64,000 bases of DNA from Acidimicrobilacustris europaeus. GTDB taxonomy: Bacteria > Actinomycetota > Acidimicrobiia > Acidimicrobiales > Acidimicrobilacustridaceae. Shown here in pieces: positions 24,346-31,753 of this stretch. The position numbers and the translations under genes were made by a program. How positions within the stretch are numbered: the first letter of the stretch is position 1; each line of letters starts with the position of its first letter. The notes below the pieces were generated by a model. That model was not told the origin of the DNA. It saw only the letters and a program-made list of their open reading frames with translations, and made no database searches. Where the stretch lies: positions 186,001 to 250,000 of the forward strand of contig OZ239146.1 of the NCBI GenBank assembly GCA_965194515.1. The letters are read 5' to 3'.

Positions 24346-25014
24346 TCAGCCGGTGAAGTTTGGAAGTACTGCTGCCGTTTCGTCAGCCGCGGGCCCGCAT
24401 TCGGCGGTGACGGTGAGGCTCACGAGATCAATGAGGGCACTGTTTGATGTTGCTCGGAATGAGAGATCGCAGGTGGCTGTTCCTACGGAGACGGAGATTT
24501 GTTCATTGAACTGTGCGAGGCCAAGGAGCGATCCGCTCGTCGATCCGGTGATCGTGCCTTTTGCGTTGCCATCGGCATCGTAAAAGGCGAAGAGCCAAGT
24601 GAGGTCGCCTCTGGCCCAATAGGAGAACTCATAGGTTCCCGGTGACAGTTCAATATCGTCCTGAGACATCATCGCATCAAGCTCGAGGATTGCCAGTTGC
24701 GAATTCGCTTCAATCTGAGGCGAAAGTAGATCGCCAGAAAACGCCGGCGGTATCTCGCCTATCTCTTGGTAGGTAACGACGCCTGTTGAGGGTCGGAGGC
24801 GCACTACAAGATCAAGGGTTGACTCTTTTTGGATGTTGTAATCGGAAAGGGTGCGGCCGTCTTCGAGGTGCTTGCCGGCGAAGATCAGTCGTTGCTGATC
24901 GGGTGGTATCGCCTCTTTGTCTTGGACCTTCTGCTTGACGTTTTCGATCGTGTCCGATGGCTCAACGTCGAGCACAGTCAAATCTCCTGAGGGTTTCCTG
25001 ATGAAGATCTGCAT
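24346..25014 (-). CDS. Ubiquitin-domain fusion protein, copy 2
   Basis: A 222-residue paralogue of copy 1. By manual alignment residues 1-74 differ from human ubiquitin at 16 positions (about 78% identity), most of them in strands 1-2 (positions 5-9 and 11-16); residues 37-67 are almost unchanged. Lys48 and Lys63 are kept but Lys6 is Arg and Lys11 is Asp; His68 is Asp. Gln28 and the Arg-Pro-Ser-Thr-Gly junction are shared with copy 1. The fused domain (residues 79-222) has the same Gly-Thr-Tyr-Glu-Phe-Ser-Tyr-Trp and Ala-Leu-Ile-Asp-Leu-Val-Ser-Leu strands. The ATG lies two bases after the methyltransferase stop, with AAGGAA 12 bases upstream, so the two are probably cotranslated. Function unknown. 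Confidence 0.9.
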   Translation of the reverse strand: MQIFIRKPSGDLTVLDVEPSDTIENVKQKVQDKEAIPPDQQRLIFAGKHLEDGRTLSDYNIQKESTLDLVVRLRPSTGVVTYQEIGEIPPAFSGDLLSPQIEANSQLAILELDAMMSQDDIELSPGTYEFSYWARGDLTWLFAFYDADGNAKGTITGSTSGSLLGLAQFNEQISVSVGTATCDLSFRATSNSALIDLVSLTVTAECGPAADETAAVLPNFTG

Positions 25015-25016
25015 CG

Positions 25017-26012
25017 TTACGGGTTCCTTTTTACGACGGCAGTAACGTGACGGGCTGTTTCGAGTCCGGGGAGTGTTTCTGCGGTCCCGTCGGCGGCGGC
25101 GTGAAATGGATGTGGTGCAGGAGTTGGTTCGATGGACGTTGCGAAACCGGTTTGTTCGAGATCATCGAGCAACTCGCGCAAGGGATTGGAGCCATCGGTA
25201 AACGACAGTTCCGCGCAGAGAGCGATGAAGATGCCGTTCGGTGCGAGAAGCTCGGTGCCCTCGAGGATGAATCGACGTGGAAGTTCGAATCCAGTTTCTC
25301 CGCCTTGGGAGTAGATGCGCCCATCGGCTCGATGAGCCGGCACCCACGGCGCATTGACGCAAACAAAGTCAAAGGTTCCAGGGTGAATCCCAGCGGCGAC
25401 GTCATTTGTAACAACGTGCATCCGAGACTTTGCCGTTTCAGGAAGAAGCTCGCGGCTGAGTTGCGCAGTCTGCGTTGCTCGTTGGTTGATGTCGGTTGCA
25501 ACGACTGTTTCGTATCGCGAAGTGAGGAACGCAGCGACAAGACCCGTTCCGGTCCCAAGATCAATCGCACGCTTTCCATGCAGCCCGTATTTCCAAGCTT
25601 GATCTCGTAAGAGCCATGTGTCGGTGCCAGCGTAGACACTGTCGATCGGGACGTCATCGGACGAATCGAGAAAGGGGAGAATCGCCATCGCTTTGCCGTC
25701 CGACAACACTTCGAACGAGAGCGAGAAGCGACTTTCCTCGGTGATGGTTGCGGCTCCCGTTTCAAGCAGCGCTGCAACCGGCTGCGGTCCGCCAAGGAAG
25801 CGCGATGCAGCCGCAACGTCGACGTACTTGCCTAAGGCAAGATCGGCCAGTGTCTGATTCTTCTCGTCGTCGATTTGAAGACGCCCGAATCGATTGATGA
25901 AACCTGCGTCGGAGAGGTGTTGTCCGAACTCACCAATGGCTTGCAGACACATCGCAGAAGCAAGAATTGGCCCCGGTGTCCAGCGCTTGATGAGCGCTGA
26001 GCTCGGTGTCAC
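25017..26012 (-). CDS. Class I SAM-dependent methyltransferase, PrmC/HemK-like
   Basis: A 331-residue protein: an N-terminal helical/beta region of about 145 residues, then a Rossmann methyltransferase. The SAM motif I Asp-Leu-Gly-Thr-Gly-Thr-Gly is at about 151-157, an acidic motif II residue lies in Ala-Thr-Asp-Ile, and Asn220-Ala-Pro-Trp223 occupies the position of the Asn-Pro-Pro-Tyr motif of glutamine and adenine-N6 methyltransferases. GTG at 26012 is chosen because it overlaps the upstream stop as GTGA; a TTG at 26036 is less likely. It is followed two bases later by a ubiquitin-fusion gene. A protein-glutamine target would fit the family; the true substrate is unknown. Confidence 0.8.
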   Translation of the reverse strand: MTPSSALIKRWTPGPILASAMCLQAIGEFGQHLSDAGFINRFGRLQIDDEKNQTLADLALGKYVDVAAASRFLGGPQPVAALLETGAATITEESRFSLSFEVLSDGKAMAILPFLDSSDDVPIDSVYAGTDTWLLRDQAWKYGLHGKRAIDLGTGTGLVAAFLTSRYETVVATDINQRATQTAQLSRELLPETAKSRMHVVTNDVAAGIHPGTFDFVCVNAPWVPAHRADGRIYSQGGETGFELPRRFILEGTELLAPNGIFIALCAELSFTDGSNPLRELLDDLEQTGFATSIEPTPAPHPFHAAADGTAETLPGLETARHVTAVVKRNP

Positions 26013-26305
26013 GGTGGCGGCGAAACGAAGGTCCAACCTGGTGCGGTGTTCCCCGGTGCTCCGTCCTCGAACGAAGCATTGGTTATGAGATTCGTCGAGT
26101 CACCAACGCCTGGCCCGCCGAGGTTGTCCTCGTTGTAGGGGTTCGCAGGTTCATGCCAATAGCCGGCGAACCCGCCATCGCAGGGTTGCGTCGAGCCCGA
26201 GATCGTCGCACTGGCCAGCGAACTGGGGGCCAGCGCCAGCGCCCCGAAAAGGCCTGCTCCAAGGCCCAGGGCCCGACGGCGGCTGATTTCAGGGACCGAC
26301 TTCAT
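26009..26305 (-). CDS. Truncated Tat-exported protein with start of a binding-module domain
   Basis: A 98-residue product. Residues 1-34 form a twin-arginine signal: Ser-Arg-Arg-Arg-Ala-Leu, a hydrophobic stretch, then Ala-Ser-Ala cleavage. After a Gly/Asn/Pro-rich segment comes Asn-Leu-Ile-Thr-Asn-Ala-Ser-Phe-Glu and Ala-Pro-Gly-Trp-Thr-Phe-Val-Ser, the usual opening of jelly-roll modules of the DUF642/CBM kind. The frame then ends after three prolines, far short of a full domain. The missing later strands resemble the domain fused to the two ubiquitins downstream. It is first in the leftward operon and overlaps the methyltransferase start by four bases. It is either a relic or a minimal secreted peptide. 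Confidence 0.7.
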   Translation of the reverse strand: MKSVPEISRRRALGLGAGLFGALALAPSSLASATISGSTQPCDGGFAGYWHEPANPYNEDNLGGPGVGDSTNLITNASFEDGAPGNTAPGWTFVSPPP

Positions 26306-26422
26306 CGGCAAAAAGTAACAGATGAGATGGGTAGTTATTCCGCCATTGTCAGGGTTCTGTCTGGACTGCCGTACGATTCGCCAGTCCAGACAACGGCGCA
26401 CCGGCGTCGTGAAGGGGGAGCA

Positions 26423-26815
26423 GTGGCTCAGCAAATTCCAATGGTCGACTATTTGGTGCTCGGAGACTCTCCGCACCTGGTGGCCAATGAGTGCACCGAC
26501 TGTGGTGCAAAGTTCTTCGACCGACGCAATGCGTGCGCATCGTGTGGCGGTACATCGTTCAAGAAGACCGATATCGCTACCGAAGGCGAGATTCGTTCGT
26601 TCACGATCGTCACAGCATTCATCCCGGGCGCCGACAACTACGTCCCTGTGGTTGTTGACCTTGGCGGCACAAGCGTGCGCGGTCAACTCATCAACACTCC
26701 TGCCGAGGCCGCAAACATTGCGCTCGGACAGAAGGTTCGACTCACTACCTATTCCATCGGCGCCGACACCGCAGGCACCGAGGCCATCAACTACGGCTTC
26801 GAGCCGGTCAACTGA
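26423..26815 (+). CDS. DUF35-type Zn-ribbon/OB-fold acyl-CoA-associated protein
   Basis: A 130-residue protein with a GTG start preceded by AAGGGGGAG. The N-terminal half has a zinc ribbon: Cys-Thr-Asp-Cys then Cys-Ala-Ser-Cys. The C-terminal half is an OB-fold-like beta segment. Such proteins act as partners of thiolases and HMG-CoA synthases, often binding CoA or bridging enzymes. The next gene, 11 bases downstream, is a thiolase, the classic pairing for this family. It is divergent from the Tat/ubiquitin operon, with a shared 117-base promoter region. Confidence 0.88.
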   Translation: MAQQIPMVDYLVLGDSPHLVANECTDCGAKFFDRRNACASCGGTSFKKTDIATEGEIRSFTIVTAFIPGADNYVPVVVDLGGTSVRGQLINTPAEAANIALGQKVRLTTYSIGADTAGTEAINYGFEPVN

Positions 26816-26826
26816 GGGGACTGACA

Positions 26827-28038
26827 ATGGCAAACGATGACATTTGGATTCTCGGCATCAACATGACGAAGTTCGGAAAGCATCCGGACAAGGACGTTGT
26901 CGATCTTGCTTCCGAGGCTGCGCTTGCTGCGCTCGCCGACGGTGGCGTCACCATCAAAGACATGGGCATCCTCGCTGCCGGAAACCTCATGGGTGCTGCG
27001 GCAGGTATCGGCCAGCAATTGCAAAAGCAGATTGGCCAGACCGGCATCCCGGTGTTCAACGTTGCGAATGCGTGTGCAACTGGTGCAACCGCGCTTCGTA
27101 CCGTGATCATGGCGATCAAGGCGGGCGAATGCGATATGGGTCTCGCCGTTGGCGTCGAAAAGCTTTCGGGTGCCGGCATGCTCGGTGCCGGTTTCGGTGG
27201 CGCAGCGTCCGACGAATGGACACCCGCCGGTCGATACGGGGCAGTGTCTGGTTTCGAAGGCAAGCTCGGCACCGACATGATGCCCGGCGTGTTCGCGCAG
27301 GTCGGAATGGAATACCTGCACAAGCATCCCTACGACGGCGCTGACTTCGAACTCTTCGCCGGTATTTCGGCCAAGAACCACTTCAACTCCACCATGAATC
27401 CGCTTGCGGCAATTCAGAAGGACATGTCGGTCGAGCAGATCATGGCTGAGCCCATGATCGCTTACCCGAACACTCGTGCAATGTGTTCGGCCAACAGCGA
27501 TGGCGCTGCCGCTGCTGTTGTTGTTTCGGGCGAGAAGCTCCGCACATTGTCAAAGGAACAGCAAAAGCGTGCCGTCAAGGTTTCGGCATCGATCCTTACG
27601 AGCGATCCGTACCAAGAGGCATGTCAGATCCTTCCCGATGTGAACACGCTTACCCGTGCAGCAGCGAAGCAGGCGTACGAGCTTGCTGGCATTGGTCCGG
27701 AAGATCTCGACCTTGTCGAACTTCATGACTGCTTCGCCACCGCGGAACTCGTGCACTACGACAACCTGATGCTGTGTGCCGAGGGCAATGCCGTTGATTT
27801 CTTCCTTTCAGGCGCAACCACGCGTTCCGGCAAGACCCCAGTGAATGTTTCTGGTGGTCTTGAATCGAAGGGTCATCCCATCGCTGCAACCGGCATCGCC
27901 AACATCTGGGAGATCTGTTACCACCTTCGTGGTGAAGCAGGTGCTCGTCAGATCGAAGGCGCAAAGGTTGGACTCGCACACGTCATCGGCCTCGGTTCGG
28001 CCTGCGGTGTGCACATCCTTGAGAAGTCAGGTCTCTGA
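26827..28038 (+). CDS. Thiolase / acetyl-CoA acetyltransferase-like (SCP-x type)
   Basis: A 403-residue thiolase. The nucleophilic cysteine is in Val-Ala-Asn-Ala-Cys-Ala-Thr-Gly-Ala near residue 80. The histidine of Gly-Gly-Leu-Glu-Ser-Lys-Gly-His-Pro and the Cys of Gly-Ser-Ala-Cys-Gly-Val-His near the C-terminus complete the active-site motifs. It would cleave 3-ketoacyl-CoA with CoA, or condense acyl-CoAs. It is in an operon with the zinc-ribbon protein. Members of this subgroup are linked to steroid side-chain and branched acyl-CoA breakdown, which is possible but unproven here. Confidence 0.88.
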   Translation: MANDDIWILGINMTKFGKHPDKDVVDLASEAALAALADGGVTIKDMGILAAGNLMGAAAGIGQQLQKQIGQTGIPVFNVANACATGATALRTVIMAIKAGECDMGLAVGVEKLSGAGMLGAGFGGAASDEWTPAGRYGAVSGFEGKLGTDMMPGVFAQVGMEYLHKHPYDGADFELFAGISAKNHFNSTMNPLAAIQKDMSVEQIMAEPMIAYPNTRAMCSANSDGAAAAVVVSGEKLRTLSKEQQKRAVKVSASILTSDPYQEACQILPDVNTLTRAAAKQAYELAGIGPEDLDLVELHDCFATAELVHYDNLMLCAEGNAVDFFLSGATTRSGKTPVNVSGGLESKGHPIAATGIANIWEICYHLRGEAGARQIEGAKVGLAHVIGLGSACGVHILEKSGL

Positions 28039-28064
28039 GGCCCAGCGAGAGCGGGTCGTTCATC

Positions 28065-28658
28065 GTGAGTTCTCGACTTCCGGCATCTGAACGTCGCCAG
28101 CAGCTGCTCGATACAGCGCTGGCGACGTTTGCGCGTCTTGGGTACCGAGATGCGGCGATGAACGACATCGCCGATGCCGCCGGCGTAACAAAGCCGGTGC
28201 TGTACCAGCACTTCGCATCGAAACGTGAACTGTTTCTTGAGTTGTTGGCCGATGTTGCGAGTCGTTTGCGTTTGGCGGTGCGCGATGCGGTCGCGTCATC
28301 GGCCGCCGTTGGTCCCCGGGCTCAGGTCGAAGCCGGCTTTGCTGCCTGGTTCAACTGGGTCGACACCAATCGCGATGGTTTCACGGTGTTGTTCGATAGT
28401 GAAGTGCGGCGTGACCCCGAGTTCGCAGAACAAGCGGCGAAGGTGCAGCGGCAAATGGCCGACACTGTTGCTGAATTCATCGTTGCTGAAGGGCTCGAGC
28501 CCGATCGTCGTCGCCTCTTGGCCTACGGAATCGTCGGGCTTGGAGAAAGCACCTGCCGTCGTTGGCTCGAAAAGGAAATCGATCTCGACGCCGATGAACT
28601 CGCAGTGCAGGTCGCTGGTCTTGCATGGTCAGGCCTGCGCGGACTTTCGCCGAACTAA
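28065..28658 (+). CDS. TetR-family transcriptional regulator
   Basis: A 197-residue TetR regulator with a GTG start. The N-terminal helix-turn-helix is clear: Ala-Met-Asn-Asp-Ile-Ala-Asp-Ala-Ala-Gly-Val-Thr-Lys-Pro-Val-Leu-Tyr-Gln-His-Phe near residues 31-50. The C-terminal ligand-binding part is helical and unspecific. It lies 26 bases after the thiolase gene on the same strand, so it may control the thiolase operon in response to an acyl-CoA; this is positional inference. It is convergent with the following membrane-protein gene, 7 bases away. Confidence 0.9.
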   Translation: MSSRLPASERRQQLLDTALATFARLGYRDAAMNDIADAAGVTKPVLYQHFASKRELFLELLADVASRLRLAVRDAVASSAAVGPRAQVEAGFAAWFNWVDTNRDGFTVLFDSEVRRDPEFAEQAAKVQRQMADTVAEFIVAEGLEPDRRRLLAYGIVGLGESTCRRWLEKEIDLDADELAVQVAGLAWSGLRGLSPN

Positions 28659-28665
28659 TCGCTCG

Positions 28666-28938
28666 TTAGCGGCCGTTCTCGCGATCGTCGCGCTCGGCTG
28701 CTTTCACGGCGTAACCGGCGACGATTGCTGGTGCGAGCAGTGCTGAGCCAATTGCCATCAGGACAACGACTGCTGTCACGATTCCGCCGGTGAACCCACC
28801 AAAGAATCCGATGAAGAAGAGCACGACAGCTATGGCGAATAACAGATACCCGATTCGCTGGGCCAGAGAAGCGGTATGTGCGATCTGAGCACGGCGCATG
28901 CGCACGGGGTCGTTCGAGTAATCGGGCTGTTCGGTCAC
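28666..28938 (-). CDS. Small two-helix membrane protein
   Basis: A 90-residue protein with a GTG start. Two hydrophobic segments (about residues 28-48 and 52-74) are linked by a Gly-Gly-Phe-Thr-Gly-Gly turn. The tail is charged. No family was recognised. Its start overlaps the glycosyltransferase stop by four bases (GTGA), so it is cotranslated with that gene and may assist it at the membrane, although that is only inference. Confidence 0.75.
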   Translation of the reverse strand: MTEQPDYSNDPVRMRRAQIAHTASLAQRIGYLLFAIAVVLFFIGFFGGFTGGIVTAVVVLMAIGSALLAPAIVAGYAVKAAERDDRENGR

Positions 28939-30035
28939 GGCAACCAGCCTGCCTCATCGAGGAGGTCGGTCAGTACCGACTGCATGACTTCGAGCGAAAG
29001 AGCAGACGCGACGACCTCAAAGTTGTGGTCAAGCATCGAGTCGTCGGGTGCGGAAATCCAGGTCTTGAGCGCTTCAAGGTTGTCAGGGTCGAACCATAGG
29101 AATCCCAGCGCTCGAAGTTCCTCGGCGACGGGATAGTGGCCAACAATTGCTGGTCGTCGATGGATGGCTGCATCGATTGGTGGGTTGCCGAATCCTTCCC
29201 AAGTGGAGGGGAAGACGACAACATCGCTCGCGGCGTACATGTCGGCCAGTGAGGTCGATGACTCGTGAACAACGTTGAGTCCGGTGGAGCGCGCGCCATC
29301 GAGAAGCGACTCGAGCGTGTCGGTGTAGCCCTCTTCGGCCGGACCAGTGATCCAGTACGTCGCGCCGAGTTGTTGTGCAATGTCGACGGCAAGCGGAACG
29401 TTCTTGCGTTCGATTGCCCGGACCGGATGCACAAGAACCAACTCGTCGGGGCCAAAGCCGAGACGGTGGCGTTCGCTTTCGCGATCGCCGAGCTCAGCAT
29501 GTACATCGAATCCGTTGAGGATGGTCGTAGCGGTGAATCCCCGGTCGAGGAACTGCTGTCGGGTGAGTTCGTTGATGGTGACGTGACGCCACTGGCCACT
29601 GGGAACGGCTTCTCGGGGAGGCAGTTCCACAACGTCGGCGTAACGGTCGCGCTGCCAGGCAGGGTCGTGGTGATGCCAAATGGTTGGCCGGCCTTCACGA
29701 GCCCGTGCCACCGCCATCGCAGCGGGAAGGTTCATGGGGATGGACCCAAGGTTCTCGACAACGACGAGGTCGCAATCGGCGAGAGCGGCCGAGACGAGTT
29801 CGCAAAGTTGGGCGATATCGGCTTCGGTTGCTGCTTCGGGACCATGGAGCCCCGACTTCCCATCGGGCCATCGGCCGATCGCGAGGTCGGGGAGGAGAAC
29901 GTCCACATTTCCCTCACCGGCCACGGTTCGCACCTCGAATCCGGCACGATGCAGCGCGTTGATCCACGTATCGGCCACGATGGACACTCCATCAGTACCG
30001 CCGAGACGGAACGAAAGCACAGCGCACGTGGACAT
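28935..30035 (-). CDS. Family 4 glycosyltransferase
   Basis: A 366-residue GT-B enzyme. The C-terminal donor-binding half shows Ser-Asp-Val-Val-Val-Phe-Pro-Ser-Thr-Trp-Glu-Gly-Phe-Gly-Asn-Pro-Pro-Ile-Asp, the E-x7-E region of GT4, and an Arg/Lys pair in Arg-Ala-Ile-Glu-Arg-Lys-Asn. A GTG at 30041 is an alternative start. Only about 20 bases separate it from the divergent glycosidase gene. Donor and acceptor are unknown; the neighbouring glycosidase of glucosyl- or mannosyl-glycerate type makes compatible-solute metabolism worth considering. Confidence 0.82.
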   Translation of the reverse strand: MSTCAVLSFRLGGTDGVSIVADTWINALHRAGFEVRTVAGEGNVDVLLPDLAIGRWPDGKSGLHGPEAATEADIAQLCELVSAALADCDLVVVENLGSIPMNLPAAMAVARAREGRPTIWHHHDPAWQRDRYADVVELPPREAVPSGQWRHVTINELTRQQFLDRGFTATTILNGFDVHAELGDRESERHRLGFGPDELVLVHPVRAIERKNVPLAVDIAQQLGATYWITGPAEEGYTDTLESLLDGARSTGLNVVHESSTSLADMYAASDVVVFPSTWEGFGNPPIDAAIHRRPAIVGHYPVAEELRALGFLWFDPDNLEALKTWISAPDDSMLDHNFEVVASALSLEVMQSVLTDLLDEAGWLP

Positions 30036-30056
30036 TGACACCAGAAGGGGACGAGG

Positions 30057-31238
30057 GTGACCGACGGGATCGACGGCGAAGACCTCACGCTACCGGCCGA
30101 TCCCGAGTTGGTCCGGGCCTCGGCTCGGGCCGTACTCGAGTCCAACTGGCGACCTGAGGGCTACACCGTCCCCAATGCCGAGGTCTATCCGTTCCAGTGG
30201 CTGTGGGACTCCTGTTTCCACGCCGTCACCTGGGCCGACCTCGGCGAGGCCGATCGGGCACGGAGCGAACTTGCGCACCTCTTCCGAACGCAGAACGCCG
30301 AAGGATTCGTTCCGCATGTCGATTACGAGTTTTCCCCGAACCATCACGGTGACTTCTGGAACCGTGAAGGTCACTCGTCAATCACTCAGCCGCCGATGTT
30401 TGGGCACGCAGTTGCCGAACTCGCCCGTCGCAACATCGATGTCAGTGATCTCGTAGACAAAGCCACAGACGGACTCAATTTTCTCTTTGACCTTCGGTCG
30501 CGCGTCGATGGTTTGATTGCCTTGTGTCATCCGTGGGAGAGCGGGGGCGACGATTGTCCTCGCTGGGATCATTGGTGTCCCAATGGTTGGGACGTCAGCA
30601 CGTGGCGTGAGACCAAAGGTGCACTCGTCGCATCGGTGCAACATTCAGGATTGGGTTCACCGATTTCGAATCCATCGTTTGTTGTTGCGAGTTGCGGATT
30701 CAACGCGCTCGTTGCATTCAATGCGTATGAGCTCGCATCAGTCACGGGCGATGACGCATTGATTGAGAAAGCGGATCTCTTGAGTCGTCGACTGCTTGCC
30801 CAGTGGGACGAACAACTCGGGACCTGGGTCGACACTGGCGATTCGGCGTCCGATTCAGGTCGCGCTCGTTCACTCGACGCGCTGTTGCCGGTGTTGGTAG
30901 CAACAAATCAATCAGTGATTGAAAGGGTTTTTACGAGTCTGTGTGACGAAGCTGCCTTTGGAGGCGCGTGTGGTCCGGCGGGCATGCACCGCGATGAACC
31001 AACCTTCGAATCACGCACCTATTGGCGCGGACCAGCGTGGCCACAACTCACCTATCTGTTTTGGGTCGCTGCGCGTCGACATGATCGAGCGGAAGACGCG
31101 AGAGCAATCGCCGCCATGCTCACGCGCGGTGCGCTTGCATCTTCTTGGGCCGAGTATTGGGACGCGAGTGATGGCACCGGCTTAGGCGCAGCCCCGCAAT
31201 CGTGGGCCGCACTTGCTGCGGTTGTTCAGCCTCACTGA
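30057..31238 (+). CDS. (alpha/alpha)6 glycosidase of the MGH/GH63-like group
   Basis: A 393-residue cytoplasmic protein with a GTG start preceded by AAGGGGA. It resembles mannosylglycerate/glucosylglycerate hydrolases: Gln-Trp-Leu-Trp-Asp-Ser-Cys-Phe-His near residue 47, His-Pro-Trp-Glu-Ser-Gly-x-Asp with Pro-Arg-Trp-Asp near 160-172, and Tyr-Trp-Arg-Gly-Pro-Ala-Trp-Pro near 321-328. The acid/base and nucleophile in this fold are an Asp and a Glu. It probably hydrolyses a glucosyl or mannosyl linkage. It is divergently paired with a GT4 glycosyltransferase. Glycogen-debranching-like activity is an alternative. Confidence 0.75.
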   Translation: MTDGIDGEDLTLPADPELVRASARAVLESNWRPEGYTVPNAEVYPFQWLWDSCFHAVTWADLGEADRARSELAHLFRTQNAEGFVPHVDYEFSPNHHGDFWNREGHSSITQPPMFGHAVAELARRNIDVSDLVDKATDGLNFLFDLRSRVDGLIALCHPWESGGDDCPRWDHWCPNGWDVSTWRETKGALVASVQHSGLGSPISNPSFVVASCGFNALVAFNAYELASVTGDDALIEKADLLSRRLLAQWDEQLGTWVDTGDSASDSGRARSLDALLPVLVATNQSVIERVFTSLCDEAAFGGACGPAGMHRDEPTFESRTYWRGPAWPQLTYLFWVAARRHDRAEDARAIAAMLTRGALASSWAEYWDASDGTGLGAAPQSWAALAAVVQPH

Positions 31239-31256
31239 AGTTGCGCGAGGAGTAAC

Positions 31257-31691
31257 TCAGGAAGCGCGGTTGATGCGAGCAGCTTCGGCCGCTACTGCTG
31301 CATCTTCACGTTCGATCTCGGCTGCAGTGAGAATGCGAACGGAACTTCCACCAGCCGGAACTGGACGGGGCGGAGGCACGATGGTGCTGGCTCGTACTGC
31401 TGGATCGAGCAACGTGCCTGAGATACGAACCTCGCCGGTGAGGTCGCGGGTGAGTGCCAGATGATTGCGCGGGTCGGGGACAACCTCGACGATTGACCAA
31501 AGTGCCGCGTCCGCCCCGATTGGAAGACGAACCTCGGCAGGGCGGCGAGTGATGCGCGCCTGGGGAGCTTCGCCGGATCGGCGGTTGGCAAGAAGAGCGA
31601 TGACGAGGAGAACTGCGAGGAGGAGAGCAGCAATCACGAGCACCATGAAAAAAATGTAGAACCGCCGCGCGTCGAGGTGGTGGATACTCAC
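31257..31691 (-). CDS. Membrane-anchored protein of unknown function
   Basis: A 144-residue protein from a GTG at 31691. One hydrophobic anchor spans about residues 10-35; the rest is a soluble region with a beta-like segment around Ile-Gly-Ala-Asp-Ala-Ala-Leu-Trp-Ser-Ile-Val-Glu-Val-Val-Pro and a C-terminal helix rich in Glu and Ala. No known family was recognised. The open frame extends upstream to 31928 but that part overlaps the lipoprotein gene and looks non-coding. An ATG inside the hydrophobic segment is an alternative start. Confidence 0.6.
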   Translation of the reverse strand: MSIHHLDARRFYIFFMVLVIAALLLAVLLVIALLANRRSGEAPQARITRRPAEVRLPIGADAALWSIVEVVPDPRNHLALTRDLTGEVRISGTLLDPAVRASTIVPPPRPVPAGGSSVRILTAAEIEREDAAVAAEAARINRAS

Positions 31692-31753
31692 AAGCGCTCG
31701 CGCGCTACGCGTTTGTGACGCGTTCGCGGCGCGCGCTGACCGGTGCGCACGCA

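Larger units (their letters stand above)
23654..25014 (-). repeat. Tandem gene duplication of ubiquitin fusion proteins
   Basis: Two adjacent genes encode proteins of identical length (222 residues) that align without gaps over their whole length and share the Arg-Pro-Ser-Thr-Gly-Val-Val-Thr-Tyr-Gln-Glu junction and a C-terminal Phe-Thr-Gly. The copies have diverged to roughly 60% identity, so the duplication is not recent. Confidence 0.9.

Noticed and set aside
31699..31736. GC-rich partial hairpin between the Septum_form lipoprotein gene and the downstream membrane-protein gene.
   Set aside because: Only a 5-bp perfect stem with mismatched extension and no T-run; too weak to call a terminator.
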